Assembly (NCBI GenBank): GCA_016872755.1
Contig: VGZE01000004.1
Span: forward strand, 1-63,260
DNA: 63,260 nucleotides
Direction of reading: 5' to 3'
Source: Planctomycetota bacterium
GTDB taxonomy: Bacteria > Planctomycetota > UBA1135 > GCA-002686595
Shown: in pieces, positions 34,549 through 44,322 of the stretch
Layout of the letters: the number at the start of each line of letters is the position of its first letter
How positions within the stretch are numbered: the stretch's first letter is position 1
Notes under the pieces: model-generated
Seen by the model: only the letters and a program-made list of their open reading frames with translations
Told to the model about the DNA's origin: nothing
Databases searched by the model: none
Program-made: the position numbers and the translations under genes

Positions 34549-35685
34549 TCAGGCGCTGCGCAGGCCTTGGACGATGGGGGAGCGCGCCGAGCGCCAGGCC
34601 GGGAACAGGCCGGCCAGCGCTCCGGTCAGCAGCGCGAGGGCCAGGCCCTCGAGCGCCAGCTTCGGCGAGGCCGTGAAGACGACCGGTACGCCCTCCGCTC
34701 CCAGCGTCAGGTGCGTGAGTTCGAGGGTGCCGAAGGCGAGGCCGATCCCGAACAGGCCGCCGCACAGCGCGAGCGCGAGCGCCTCGGTCAGCACCAGGCC
34801 GGCGATCCAACCCTCGCGGTAGCCGAGCGTGCGCACGACCGCCAACTCGCGCACGCGCTCGTTGACGGACATCAAGACGGTGTTGGCGACCAGCGAGAGC
34901 GCGACCAGCGCGCACGCGATGCCGAGCAGGCGCGCGAAGCGCAGGATCTCGCGCAAGTCGCGCGTCGCGCCCTCCAGGTAGAGGATCTTCGCGCGGGTGT
35001 CGGTCGGTTCCTGGGCCGTGCGGAACAGCGCGTCGATCTCCTCGCCGATCGCTTTCGCGCGCGCTGCGTCCGCGACCTTGACCTCGAACTGCGTGACGGT
35101 GCCGAGCCGGTTGACGGGGCCGGCGCGCTGCAGAAACTCGAGGTGGGTCAGTACGACGCCTTCCTCGATCGGTTCCGGCGACGAGAAGATGCCGGCCACG
35201 TCGACGTCGATGTTGCCGAAGCGGAACTGGTCGCCCGGCTCGAGCCCCTTGCGCTGGGCGAGCGCCCGGCCGACCAGGGCGGACTTCGCTTCGCGCCGGA
35301 AGCGCTCGAGGTCGCCCTGCTCGACCGCGATGCCGCGCGACTCCAGCATCTGGTCGACGGGAGCGCCCTGGAACGGCACCACGTCGAGACTGGCGCGACA
35401 GTTGTTGAGGTAGACCTTGACCGGGAGCACGCTCTCGACGCCGTCGATCCGCGCGATGCGCGCCGCGTAGTTCTCGGGCATGAACGACGTCTGCGGGCAG
35501 TAGCGATTGGCGCGGTACACGATCAGCGTGCGTGCCGCCTCGGTCCCCGACATCGCGCGGTCGAGACCTGCCGACAGCGATTCGACCAGCACGAGCAGCA
35601 GCATCGCGGCCGCGACGCCCCCGATGGTGAGCAGCGTGCGCCCGGGCCGCCGCCGCAGGTTCTTGCGCGCGAATCGCAGCAGCAT
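34549..35685 (-). CDS. ABC transporter permease, MacB/FtsX-like (first permease)
   Basis: 378 residues with the same one-plus-three helix arrangement. The N-terminal helix is in [20 protein letters not shown], the large extracytoplasmic loop runs to about 255, and three helices follow (about 258-280, 308-332, 347-368). Its ATG overlaps the TGA of the ATPase gene by one base (TGATG), so translation is coupled. These permeases usually work mechanically with an HlyD adaptor and a TolC channel rather than moving substrate through the inner membrane. Confidence 0.88.
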   Translation of the reverse strand: MLLRFARKNLRRRPGRTLLTIGGVAAAMLLLVLVESLSAGLDRAMSGTEAARTLIVYRANRYCPQTSFMPENYAARIARIDGVESVLPVKVYLNNCRASLDVVPFQGAPVDQMLESRGIAVEQGDLERFRREAKSALVGRALAQRKGLEPGDQFRFGNIDVDVAGIFSSPEPIEEGVVLTHLEFLQRAGPVNRLGTVTQFEVKVADAARAKAIGEEIDALFRTAQEPTDTRAKILYLEGATRDLREILRFARLLGIACALVALSLVANTVLMSVNERVRELAVVRTLGYREGWIAGLVLTEALALALCGGLFGIGLAFGTLELTHLTLGAEGVPVVFTASPKLALEGLALALLTGALAGLFPAWRSARSPIVQGLRSA

Positions 35686-36365
35686 CAGGCCGCCTCCGCG
35701 CGCAGCGCGCCCTTGTCGAGGTGCATGCGACGCGTCCCGAAGGCCGCCGCCCGCGGGTCGTGCGTGACCATCACGATGGTCTTGCCACGCTCCCGGTTCA
35801 GCCGGCGCAACAGGTTCAGCACCGCGTCCGCGGATTCATGGTCGAGATTGCCGGTCGGTTCGTCCGCGACCACGATGCGGGGGTCGGCGACGATCGCGCG
35901 CGCGATCGCGACACGCTGCTCCTGGCCGCCGGACAATTGCTTGGGCAGGTAATGGGCGCGATCGGAGAGCCCGACCGCTTCCAGCGCGATGGACACGCGG
36001 CGATGGCGCTCATCGCGCGACAGGCGCAACAGCCCCAGCGGCAGCTCGACGTTCTCGTACGCGCTCAGCACCGGAACCAGGTTGGCCTGCTGGAACACGT
36101 ACCCGACGTGCTCGGAGCGCCAGCTCGCCAGCTCACCGGCGGACAAGGTCGACAGCTCGCGTCCGGCCACGACGAGCCGTCCGCTGTCGGGCCGATCGAT
36201 CGCCGCGATCAGGTTGAGCAGCGTCGTCTTGCCCGAGCCCGAAGGCCCGAGCAGCACGAAGAACTCGCCGTCCTCGATCGAGAGGTCGACGTTCGAGAGC
36301 GGCGTCACGACGTGTTCCCCCTTGCGATAGGACTTGGACAGGCCGGTCAGTTCGATCAGGGCCAT
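35685..36365 (-). CDS. ABC transporter ATP-binding protein, MacB/LolD type
   Basis: 226 residues from ATG 36365. It has Walker [11 protein letters not shown]-loop VFQQANLVP, signature [14 protein letters not shown], Walker [13 protein letters not shown] and the switch His in VTHDP. The EPTGNLD extension is diagnostic of the MacB/LolD/FtsE group. Unlike MacB itself it is not fused to a permease. It lies 2 bp downstream of the adaptor gene. Confidence 0.95.
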   Translation of the reverse strand: MALIELTGLSKSYRKGEHVVTPLSNVDLSIEDGEFFVLLGPSGSGKTTLLNLIAAIDRPDSGRLVVAGRELSTLSAGELASWRSEHVGYVFQQANLVPVLSAYENVELPLGLLRLSRDERHRRVSIALEAVGLSDRAHYLPKQLSGGQEQRVAIARAIVADPRIVVADEPTGNLDHESADAVLNLLRRLNRERGKTIVMVTHDPRAAAFGTRRMHLDKGALRAEAA

Positions 36366-36367
36366 CG

Positions 36368-37897
36368 TCAGTCCTCCTTCGCCACGCGCAGCCGCGCACC
36401 TTCGGTCAAAGCGGCGCGACCTTCGTCGACCAGCTTGTCGCTGCGGTTGAGGCCGCTCGTCACGCGCACCCACTCGCCATCACCGCTCGTTTCGAGCTTG
36501 CGCCGCGCCGCCGTGCCGTCGCCGGCGACGATCCAAGCGCGGCCTTGCTCGTCGAGCAGCCGGCGCGGAATCTCGAGCAGCGCGAGTGCGGACTCCGCGA
36601 GCGAGCCCCCGCCCTTGGGCGCGTCGGGCGCCGCGAACGCGAAGAAGCGCGCCTGGCACAACATCTCCGGACGCAGCAGCTCGTCCGGATCGAGCACGCG
36701 CACATGCGCCTGCAGCGTGGTTTTCTGGATGTCGGCCTTCTGCACGATGCGCAGCAATTCGCCGCGGTAGGGTCGGCCGGCGCGCGCCTCGCTGGCGAGC
36801 TCGACCCGTTGCCCGACGACGAGCTTGCCGACCTCGCCCTGCGCCACGTCGACGCGAACGCGCAATTGCGCGGGATCGTAGAGCGTGACCACCGGGACGC
36901 CGGCTTCGCCCGCATCGAGCGGCGTGCCCGGCATGACCAGTCGCTCGAGAACGACGCCGGCGGTGGGAGCGTGGATCTCGGTCCAGGCCAACCGAGTCTT
37001 CGCCCGCGCGCACATCTGCTCGACCTCCGCGACCTTTCCCTCGGCCGCGGCGATGCGTGCGAGCGCGGCATCGAGCCGAGCCCGATCTTCGATGCGCAGG
37101 CGCGAGTCCGCCTCGGCGCGTTCGAGTTCGGCCACGGACTTCGCGTGCATCGCGTCGGCGAGCGCCGCATCGGCCAGCATCCGCGCGACGGAGGCGACCG
37201 TCTCGTCGACGCGCGCGACGGCGAGCTCGATCTGACGCGCGCCCGTGGAACCCGAAGCGGTCAGCTCGCGTTGCAGCTCGAGCTCGCTTCGCGCGATCCG
37301 CTCCGCCGCGCGCGCCTCGTCGACCGCGGCCGTTCGCAGCTCCTTCTCGGCGCGGCGCGCGCGCTCCTCGGCTGTCGCCTTTCCCAGCGCTTCCTTCACC
37401 GCGAGCGCGTGCGTCCAGTTGGCCGAAGCCGCTACGTGCTCGGCCTGCGCGCCGGCCAGTTCGGCCCGCGCGGCGGCCAGCGTGGCTTCGGCCAGGTCGC
37501 ACTCGATTCGGTAGATGTCATCGACCAGCGTTGCGACCAGTTGGCCCTGTTCCACATGCTGCGATTCGCGCACCAGGACCTGCGCGATCACGCCGGACAC
37601 GCGCGCGCTGACCTGGAGCGGGAACGGATCCGGCTCGACCCAACCCGCGGCCTGCAGGAGCGGGGCTCCCGCCGGCGCACTCGACGCGCCATTCGCGGAG
37701 CTCGTCAGCCGCGGGCGCACCACGCTCACCTCGACTTCGCCCCGCAGCGTGTCGGCGAGGCTCCACGCGATCAACGCGCCGAAGGCCAGCAACAAGAGCA
37801 GCACGATCCACAGCCCCGTGCGGCGCCGGGGCGGCGGCGCGGCGTGAGAGGCGGCCGGGCGCGCGAGAGCCGTGAGGTCGATCGATTCGGAACGCAT
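36368..37897 (-). CDS. HlyD/MacA family periplasmic adaptor protein
   Basis: 509 residues from ATG 37897, which has AAGGAG seven bases upstream. There is one N-terminal membrane anchor (about 28-47, LWIVLLLLLAFGALIAWSLA), a biotinyl-lipoyl-like half (SARVSGVIAQVLVRESQHVEQGQLVATL), and a long Ala/Glu-rich coiled-coil hairpin (about 120-300). The second lipoyl half is TEIHAPTAGVVLERLVMPGTPL, followed by beta-barrel domains. It should bridge the inner-membrane ABC complex and the TolC-like channel. It begins 2 bp after the TolC gene's stop. Confidence 0.92.
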   Translation of the reverse strand: MRSESIDLTALARPAASHAAPPPRRRTGLWIVLLLLLAFGALIAWSLADTLRGEVEVSVVRPRLTSSANGASSAPAGAPLLQAAGWVEPDPFPLQVSARVSGVIAQVLVRESQHVEQGQLVATLVDDIYRIECDLAEATLAAARAELAGAQAEHVAASANWTHALAVKEALGKATAEERARRAEKELRTAAVDEARAAERIARSELELQRELTASGSTGARQIELAVARVDETVASVARMLADAALADAMHAKSVAELERAEADSRLRIEDRARLDAALARIAAAEGKVAEVEQMCARAKTRLAWTEIHAPTAGVVLERLVMPGTPLDAGEAGVPVVTLYDPAQLRVRVDVAQGEVGKLVVGQRVELASEARAGRPYRGELLRIVQKADIQKTTLQAHVRVLDPDELLRPEMLCQARFFAFAAPDAPKGGGSLAESALALLEIPRRLLDEQGRAWIVAGDGTAARRKLETSGDGEWVRVTSGLNRSDKLVDEGRAALTEGARLRVAKED

Positions 37898-37899
37898 GT

Positions 37900-39363
37900 T
37901 CACTCTCCTTGCTCCCGTCCGGTCAGTGCGAGCCATTGCCCGGCCACGTCCGTGGAACCGAGCTGCTCGCTGCAGTCGAGGGCCGCGAGCTCGACGTGCT
38001 CACGCACGTCGATGAGCTCGAGCAGCGGATCGACGCGGTGTTCGAGCGCGAACGACCATTCCTCGAGCACGTCGGTCGCGTTGGCGAAGCGCTCGCGCGC
38101 GGTCGTCCACATCGCGGCCGCGCCCGCGTCCACGGTGCGCGCGCGCGGCAGCGCCTCGTCGCGCTCCAGGCGCAGCCTCTCGGCGCTCGCCACGAGCTGG
38201 TTGTGCATCGAGAGCAGCCGATCCTCGAGGCGTTCGCGCGCGCCCTCGCGCTCGTGCTCGAGCACCCGGATGCGCGCGCGCACGGCCGGCGGCCAGCCCA
38301 GCTCGAAACTCAGCAGGCCGCCGCCGAAGGGGTCAGCGCCCGTGTCTTTCAGCCGTGGGCCGACGCGCAGCGCGGGCAGGTACTCGCGCGCGGCCGCCTG
38401 TACGCGCGCCTCGGCCAATGCGAACTCGAGCCGCTCTCCGAGCAACGCCGGATGCGCGTCGAGCAGAGCTCTCATGTCGGCGGGATCCGACGCCAGGCTC
38501 TGCGGCGCTTCGATCGCTCGCTGGACCAACCCGCGGTTTGCGATCCACTCGCGCGCGTGCCCGATCGTCCAGCCCACGGCGCTCGCGAACTCGGCCTCGC
38601 GGTGCGCCAGCTCGATCCGCTCGTGCACGAGTCGATCCTCGATCTCGGCGCGAACGCCCGCGGCCCAGGCGACCTGATCCGGACGGGCATAGCCCTGCTC
38701 CGCGAGGATTTCGATGCGCCGGCGGTCCAGGTCGGCCGCTTCGACGAGCCCGCGCAGCGCTGCGATCCGTTCGCGCGAGGTCAGCGTCCGCACGCGCGCC
38801 CGCTCGGCCTCGTGCAGCGCGGACCAGGCCGCCTCCCACAGGCTCGCGAGCGCGCGGCGCTGTTCGGCGGTGGCGATCGCGCGCTCCGCGCCGGCGCGGC
38901 CGGCCCCGAAGAGGCCCAGCAACTCGAAGGTCAGCGCGAATTCCCACTCGCGCTTCGAATCCGGCGGATCCTCGAACTCCGCGCCCAATTCCAGCGGCGC
39001 GACCGCGGCGGCCCAGACATCCGCTTCGGCGGCCGCGAGCCACATATGGCGCGCCTCGCGCACGGCCGGGGCGTGCACCAGCACGTGCGCGCGCAGGTGG
39101 CGCGGATCCGCCGGATCCGTCAGCGCCTGCAGCGGCGGCAGCTCGAACGGCAACGGCGTCGAGAGCGCGCTCGCGAAGGCCTCGCGCAGCGCGGAAGAAT
39201 CGTCGGCGCGCAGTTCGACGGCGCGAACCAGTGCTGCGGGCTCGATCGCCTGCGGCGCGGGCAGAGAGCAGCCGGCGAACATTCCCGCGCAGAGCAGCGC
39301 GGCGGATGCGCAAGAGCGGGCGGAACGGTGGGTGGACGAAAATCGATGAGCGACAATGGGCAT
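37900..39363 (-). CDS. TolC-like outer-membrane efflux lipoprotein
   Basis: 487 residues from ATG 39363. A signal peptide ends in a lipobox (MFAGC, Cys near 32). The rest is the two-repeat helical plan of outer-membrane factors, with long heptad-like stretches rich in A, E, R and L, a GLFGAGRAGAERAIATAEQRR segment in the first half and YLPALRVGPRL in the second. Conservation with classical TolC is low, so the call leans on architecture and on the HlyD/ABC genes directly downstream. Confidence 0.82.
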   Translation of the reverse strand: MPIVAHRFSSTHRSARSCASAALLCAGMFAGCSLPAPQAIEPAALVRAVELRADDSSALREAFASALSTPLPFELPPLQALTDPADPRHLRAHVLVHAPAVREARHMWLAAAEADVWAAAVAPLELGAEFEDPPDSKREWEFALTFELLGLFGAGRAGAERAIATAEQRRALASLWEAAWSALHEAERARVRTLTSRERIAALRGLVEAADLDRRRIEILAEQGYARPDQVAWAAGVRAEIEDRLVHERIELAHREAEFASAVGWTIGHAREWIANRGLVQRAIEAPQSLASDPADMRALLDAHPALLGERLEFALAEARVQAAAREYLPALRVGPRLKDTGADPFGGGLLSFELGWPPAVRARIRVLEHEREGARERLEDRLLSMHNQLVASAERLRLERDEALPRARTVDAGAAAMWTTARERFANATDVLEEWSFALEHRVDPLLELIDVREHVELAALDCSEQLGSTDVAGQWLALTGREQGE

Positions 39364-39430
39364 GACGAGACCTCGAAACGCGAATGGCGGAGCCCGTGGC
39401 TCCGCGCGGACGGCGGCTTCGAAGCGTCGT

Positions 39431-39832
39431 CTAAATGCGCAGCGGGAGCGCGGCCCCCGGCGGGGACGCGCGCGGCGCTTGCGGCGCCGCCAAGCTGAGA
39501 TTTGCACGCGACCGTGCGCAGGTCAGGTCGAATGCGACGGCGCCTTGCACCGGCACCAGGTCCGGCACCTTGAGCGAGTCCGGCGCCTTGGTTCCGGGCG
39601 AGTTCGAGCGCGGGATCTCCAACTGCTCGCAGCAACCGCAGTCCGGCGCCTGCACGGACGGCCCGCTCGAGTCGTCGGCATCGCGCTCGTCACAGCAGAC
39701 CTCAACCGCTTCCGCGCAGGCATCCACCGCGCCCACGGTGCCGGCGCAGCCGCACAGCCACGCGCGCGCGCCCGTCGGCACGAGCAGTGCCGGCAGCAGC
39801 AACACGAATAGCAGCCATGCGCGAACGGTCAT
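39431..39832 (-). CDS. Small exported cysteine-rich protein, first gene of the export operon
   Basis: 133 residues from ATG 39832. A clear signal peptide (about 1-24, ending TGARAW) is followed by nine cysteines, including CGC (27-29), a CC pair (46-47) and CGCC (65-68). A Pro/Ala-rich tail follows. Small Cys-rich leaders of this kind are often found ahead of metal-efflux operons. It is 67 bp upstream of the TolC gene on the same strand. No family name is recognised. Confidence 0.6.
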   Translation of the reverse strand: MTVRAWLLFVLLLPALLVPTGARAWLCGCAGTVGAVDACAEAVEVCCDERDADDSSGPSVQAPDCGCCEQLEIPRSNSPGTKAPDSLKVPDLVPVQGAVAFDLTCARSRANLSLAAPQAPRASPPGAALPLRI

Positions 39833-40068
39833 GTGGAGCCCTACGTATCGGCTCACGCTAATGCGAGGATGAAATCCGGTCAATTCGACCCGCGCCAATG
39901 GCCGCTGGGGCGCTCCCAGGGCACTTCTGCTGGCTCCGCCGTTCAGTTGTCTTCTGGTTGAAGCGGTTGAGCGCGCACGCACCCATGGCCGGCAACAGGT
40001 TGTTCATGCTGATGTAGTTGTGCCCAGCAAGATCGAGCCCGGAAGCGCGAGCCAGGCGATTCATATCC

Positions 40069-41154
40069 ATGGAGACACCACGATTGAGAACTCCGTCGCT
40101 CGGCCGTTCCTTGCTGCACGTTCCGCCGGTCTGCTTCGGCGCCTACGCGCTCGGCGGCGGCTATTGGGGCCCGCAGGACGAGCAGGAGGGCGTGCGAGCG
40201 CTCGAACTCGCGATCGAGAACGGCATGCACGCGATCGACACCGCGCCGGTGTACGGGTTCGGACTCTCGGAGCGGTTGGTGGGGCGCGCGCTGAAGGGGC
40301 GACGCGAGCGCGCGGTCGTGATGACCAAGGTCGGATTGCGCTGGGACGGGAGCATCGTTCCCGGCGATCCGCGCTTGGCGGGCGTCAAGCCGCAGCTCGG
40401 CCCGGACGGCCGCAAGCTGCCGGTGCGGCGCGACAGTCGGCCCGAGTCGATCCGACAGGAGGTTGACGCGAGCCTGGAACGGCTGGGCGTCGAGCGCATC
40501 GAGCTCGTGCAGATCCACGCGCGCGATCCGCACACACCGTTGGTGGAGACGCTGGGAGCTCTGCTCGAGCTGCGGCGCGCCGGCAAGATCGCCGAGATCG
40601 GCGTCTCGAACTTCACGGCCGCCGAAGTGGCCGAGTCCATCCGCGCGCTCGCCCCCGTGCCGTTGGCGAGTCACCAGTTGCACTATGGCCTGCTCGCGCG
40701 CGGCGCCGAGCGCGAGCTGCTGCCGCAGGCGCTGCGGGAAGACGTCGGCACGCTGGTATTCGGGGCTCTCGAGCAAGGCCTGCTGACCGGCAAGGTCCGC
40801 GCGCAGCGCAGCTTCGACGAGCGCGAGGGACGCGCGCGCCGTCCGAGCTTCCAAGCGCGCAATCGGCAGCGGGTGAATGCCGTGCTGGATGAAGTCGTCG
40901 CTCCGGTCGCGCGCGCGCACTCCTGCTCGATCGCCGCGGTCGTGCTCGCCTGGACCGCCGCCAGCCCCGGCGTGACCAGCGTGCTCGCCGGCGCGCGCAG
41001 CCCTGAGCAGGTCCGCGAGAACCTGCGCGCGAGCTCACTCGCGTTGGCGGAAGACGAGCGCGCGCGCATTCGCGCGGCCTTCGAGCGCCTGCGGTTGTTG
41101 CCCGGTCCCGGCGCAGGGCTGCGCACGTGGCTGCGCTACTTGCTGCGGCGCTGA
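40069..41154 (+). CDS. Aldo/keto reductase family oxidoreductase
   Basis: 361 residues from ATG 40069. The AKR catalytic tetrad regions are present: IDTAPVYGFGLSE (Asp and Tyr), VMTKVG (Lys) and LVQIHARDP (His). GVSNFTAAEV and a C-terminal NADPH-binding SVLAGARSPEQVRENL are also visible. The closest general resemblance is to D-threo-aldose dehydrogenase/pyridoxal reductase-like AKRs. Substrate unknown. It is divergent from the export operon and convergent with the LysR gene. Confidence 0.9.
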   Translation: METPRLRTPSLGRSLLHVPPVCFGAYALGGGYWGPQDEQEGVRALELAIENGMHAIDTAPVYGFGLSERLVGRALKGRRERAVVMTKVGLRWDGSIVPGDPRLAGVKPQLGPDGRKLPVRRDSRPESIRQEVDASLERLGVERIELVQIHARDPHTPLVETLGALLELRRAGKIAEIGVSNFTAAEVAESIRALAPVPLASHQLHYGLLARGAERELLPQALREDVGTLVFGALEQGLLTGKVRAQRSFDEREGRARRPSFQARNRQRVNAVLDEVVAPVARAHSCSIAAVVLAWTAASPGVTSVLAGARSPEQVRENLRASSLALAEDERARIRAAFERLRLLPGPGAGLRTWLRYLLRR

Positions 41155-41182
41155 ATTCGCCGCGCCGAGCGTGCAGTGCGCC

Positions 41183-42091
41183 TCAGCGCTTCTTCATCGT
41201 CGTGAGGCGCTCGCGCACGACTTCGGCGAACGCGCGCGCGGCCGGGCTCTTGTCACTGCCGGCGAGCCACAGGATGCCGAGATCCAGCGTGGGTTGGGAC
41301 CCATCGAGTTCGATCGCCGTCAGTCCGAGCTCGGGCCGATCGCGGAAGATCACGTGCGGCATCAGCGTGGCCGCGTTGAGCGGTGCGATCGCCCGCAGGA
41401 TCACTTCGGAGGAGTCGACCTCGACGATCTTCGGTCGCAGGCGAGCCTGCGCGAACATCTGGTCCTGGATCTTGCGCATCGGGTAGCGCTCCGGCAGCAG
41501 GACCAGCAGCACCTCCTCCAGCTCGGCGAGCTTGAGTTTCTTGCGGCCGGCGAGCGGGTGCGCAGCAGACACGAGCAGCGCGAACTTGTCGGTCGCGAGC
41601 GTTTCGTACTCGATGGTCGAGGCGCTGTGCAGCAGGATGCCCAGGCCCAGGTCGAGCCTGCCGTTCTCGAGCGCCGTCTCGATCTCCGTCACCGGCAGCT
41701 CGTGCACGGTCACGGCTGCGGCGGGAAAGCGCCCGTGGAATCGGCCGAGCAGCCCGGGCATCAGCGGCACGTTCAATCCGGGCACGACTCCGACGTGCAG
41801 GTGGCCGCGAATCTTCTCCTCGAGCTGGCGCAGGCTCTCGACCGCGTCCTCGAGCTTGCGCAGCACGAGTTGCGCGTGCACGCGGAAATCCTCGCCCGCC
41901 TGCGTCAGGCGGATGCGCTTGCCGAGGCGATGGAAGAGCTGGACTCCCAGCGCGCGCTCCAGGTCCTTGATTTGCTGGCTGATCGACGGTTGCGAAACAC
42001 CCAGCCGCTCGGCGGCGCGCGAGACGTTCTGCGTCTCGGCGGCCTCGACGAAGTAGCGCAGGTGGCGCAGTTCGATCGTGGGGTCGATCAT
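41183..42091 (-). CDS. LysR family transcriptional regulator
   Basis: 302 residues. The N-terminal winged helix-turn-helix is LRHLRYFVEAAETQNVSRAAERLGVSQPSISQQIKDLERALG (about 8-50). The effector-binding domain (about 95-300) includes LHVGVVPGLNVPLMPGLL and LDLGLGILLH. It is 16 bp downstream of the S9 peptidase gene on the same strand, an unusual tail position that suggests co-transcription with its possible target. The ligand is unknown. Confidence 0.93.
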   Translation of the reverse strand: MIDPTIELRHLRYFVEAAETQNVSRAAERLGVSQPSISQQIKDLERALGVQLFHRLGKRIRLTQAGEDFRVHAQLVLRKLEDAVESLRQLEEKIRGHLHVGVVPGLNVPLMPGLLGRFHGRFPAAAVTVHELPVTEIETALENGRLDLGLGILLHSASTIEYETLATDKFALLVSAAHPLAGRKKLKLAELEEVLLVLLPERYPMRKIQDQMFAQARLRPKIVEVDSSEVILRAIAPLNAATLMPHVIFRDRPELGLTAIELDGSQPTLDLGILWLAGSDKSPAARAFAEVVRERLTTMKKR

Positions 42092-42107
42092 CGGGCGGTT
42101 CGCGCGG

Positions 42108-44141
42108 TCAGCGCGCGTTCTTGACCCACTGATCGAGCCAACCGATCACCGTCTGGTGCCACAGGCGGCTGTTCTGCGGCTTCAGCACCCAGTGGTTCTC
42201 GTCGGGGAAGTACAGCAGCCGCGAATGGATGCCGCGGCGCTGCAGCGCCGTGAAGGTCGAGAGTCCCTGCGTATCGACGACGCGGTAGTCGAGCGCGCCG
42301 TGGATCACGAGCGTCGGCTTCTTCCAGTTCGACACGTGGTCGATGGGATTGTGGTGCGCGTACGCGGAGGGTTGCTCCCAAGGCGTGCCGCCGCGTTCCC
42401 ACTCGGGGAACCACAGTTCCTCGGTGTCGTAGTAGGCCATGCGCTCGTCGATGTTGCCGTCGTGGCACACGAAGGCCTTGAATCGATCGGGGGCCTGGCC
42501 GTGGATCCAATTGATCATGTAGCCGCCGTAGCTCGCACCCAGCGCGGCGACTCTCTCCGCGTCGACGAACGAGTACTTGGCGAGCACGTGGTCGAGGCCC
42601 TTCATCAGGTCCTCGAACGGCGCGCCGCCCCAGTCGCCGTTGATCGAGTCGGTGAAGGCCTGCCCGTAGCCGGTCGAGCCGTGGAAGTCGACCATCACCG
42701 CGACGTAGCCGGCGCCGGCATAGGCCTGCGGGTTCCAGCGATAGTGGAAGTGGTCGCCGAAGCTGCCCTGCGGACCTCCGTGGACCAGGTACGCGAGCGG
42801 GTACTTCTTGGCCGCGTCGAAATCGACCGGCTTCACGAGGAACCCGTGCACGGTCTCGTTCTTCGCTCCGGTGAACGTGAACTGCTCGTACTCGCCCATG
42901 CGCGCGGCGGCGAGCCGATTCGCATTCATGCGCGTGATCGCGCGCGGCGGCTGGCTCGGGTGCTGCAGCGCCATCAGCTCGACCGGGGCGCGCAGATCGT
43001 CGTGCAGGTACACGAGCTCGTTGCCCGCCTGGATCGGGCTCGCGTTGTAGCCGCGTTCGACGTAGGTCCCGACCTGTCCGTTCTCGACCTGGACGCCGAA
43101 GATCGCGTGGTGCCCCAGGTGATCCGCCGAGGCGAGGATCTGCGTCCCATCGTTCTTCCAGGCGATTTCCGAGGGCGAGCGATCCCAGGCCTCGGTCAGA
43201 ACCCGCACCTGCCAGTTGCCGGGCGTCCACGGCACGAGCGCGATGCGCTGCCGATCCGACTCGTACACCGGCCGCATCATCATCAGGAAGGCCAGGGTCT
43301 TGCCGTCCGGTGAGAAGAGCGGGTTGCCCTTGTGCGCCTTGTTCTCCGGGTGGATTCGCTGCGGAGCCGCGCTGCCGTCGGCCGGCACCGCCCACAGATC
43401 GTCGTTCGTGCTCCACGCCTCGCTGCGGCCCTCGTCCTTGCAGATCAGCGCGATCCACTTGCCATCGGGCGAGACGTCGTAGTCCTCGGACCCGCCGAAC
43501 GGCTTGCCCGGGCAGTCGGCGTCCATGCCCTTCAGCAGGTCGCGCGGCTCGCTCGAGCCTTCGAGCTCGTGCACGAACAGGTGGCTGCGCTTGCCGTCCT
43601 CCCAAGTGTCCCAGTGGCGGAAGAACAGCCGGTCGAAGGTCATGGCCTTGACCTTGCTCTTCGCCTTCGCCGCGTCGCGCTCGGCCGTCTCGGCGAGCGT
43701 CTTGGCATCCGGATAGACCTCCATCGACAGCGCGACGCGCTTGCCGTCGGGGAACAACTTGAACGTGTCGACGTCGAGTGGGAGCTTCGTCACGGGCAGC
43801 GCTTCGCCGCCGTCGATGGCGATGCGCCAGATCTGCGACGAGCCCGAGCGCGACGACAGGAAGTAGATCGACTTGCCGTCCGGCGCCCAGCGCGGGCTGG
43901 TGTCGTTCGCCTCGTGGAAGGTGAGCTGCTTGGTCGCGGAGCCGTCGACCGCGGCCAGCCACAGGTCGAAGCGTCCGCGATTGGCCTCGACATCGGTCGT
44001 GCGCACCTCGAATGCGATCCAGCGCTGGTCCGGCGACAAGGCGGGGCTCGAGATGCGCTGCATCGCGAGCATGTCCTCGATCGAGAACGGGTGGGTGTCG
44101 GAGACGAGCGGGGCGAGAGCCATGAAAAAGGTCGTCAGCAT
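42108..44141 (-). CDS. S9 family prolyl oligopeptidase/acylaminoacyl peptidase
   Basis: 677 residues from ATG 44141, giving a short hydrophobic N-terminus that may be a signal peptide. The N-terminal two thirds form a beta-propeller with repeated WAPDGKSIYF- and FSPDGKTLAF-like blades. The C-terminal alpha/beta hydrolase has HGGPQGS (oxyanion), Ser537 in GASYGGYM, Asp618 in GALDYRVVD and His650 in DENHWVL. It should cleave short peptides. An S46 dipeptidyl peptidase is divergent next to it, supporting a joint peptide-trimming role. Confidence 0.93.
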   Translation of the reverse strand: MLTTFFMALAPLVSDTHPFSIEDMLAMQRISSPALSPDQRWIAFEVRTTDVEANRGRFDLWLAAVDGSATKQLTFHEANDTSPRWAPDGKSIYFLSSRSGSSQIWRIAIDGGEALPVTKLPLDVDTFKLFPDGKRVALSMEVYPDAKTLAETAERDAAKAKSKVKAMTFDRLFFRHWDTWEDGKRSHLFVHELEGSSEPRDLLKGMDADCPGKPFGGSEDYDVSPDGKWIALICKDEGRSEAWSTNDDLWAVPADGSAAPQRIHPENKAHKGNPLFSPDGKTLAFLMMMRPVYESDRQRIALVPWTPGNWQVRVLTEAWDRSPSEIAWKNDGTQILASADHLGHHAIFGVQVENGQVGTYVERGYNASPIQAGNELVYLHDDLRAPVELMALQHPSQPPRAITRMNANRLAAARMGEYEQFTFTGAKNETVHGFLVKPVDFDAAKKYPLAYLVHGGPQGSFGDHFHYRWNPQAYAGAGYVAVMVDFHGSTGYGQAFTDSINGDWGGAPFEDLMKGLDHVLAKYSFVDAERVAALGASYGGYMINWIHGQAPDRFKAFVCHDGNIDERMAYYDTEELWFPEWERGGTPWEQPSAYAHHNPIDHVSNWKKPTLVIHGALDYRVVDTQGLSTFTALQRRGIHSRLLYFPDENHWVLKPQNSRLWHQTVIGWLDQWVKNAR

Positions 44142-44278
44142 GATCGGACTCGCTGATGTGGAAGCGGGGGGCGGGATTGTAGGCGACCGGCGACGCCCCC
44201 GTCCGCAGTCGCGGCGCTCCGGAATGTTCACTTGATGTGAGGAAGGCGCACGGCGGATCGGATTCGCTTAGCATGCCG

Positions 44279-44294
44279 GGCCGCCCGGGCGGCC
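44279..44294. promoter_or_regulatory. 16-bp perfect GC palindrome upstream of the S46 gene
   Basis: A perfect palindrome ends 28 bp before the S46 start codon. It could be an operator or form a hairpin in the 5' leader. In DNA this GC-rich a chance origin is possible. Confidence 0.3.
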
Positions 44295-44322
44295 GTGCCG
44301 CTCACGCCACCACACAATCCAT

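Noticed and set aside
39858-40070. 70-codon minus-strand frame ahead of the Cys-rich export-operon gene
   Set aside because: It starts on top of the divergent aldo/keto reductase start codon and would leave that gene no promoter. The last 30 codons lose GC3 bias and no family is recognised. The first ~40 codons look mildly protein-like, so a homology search would be worthwhile.
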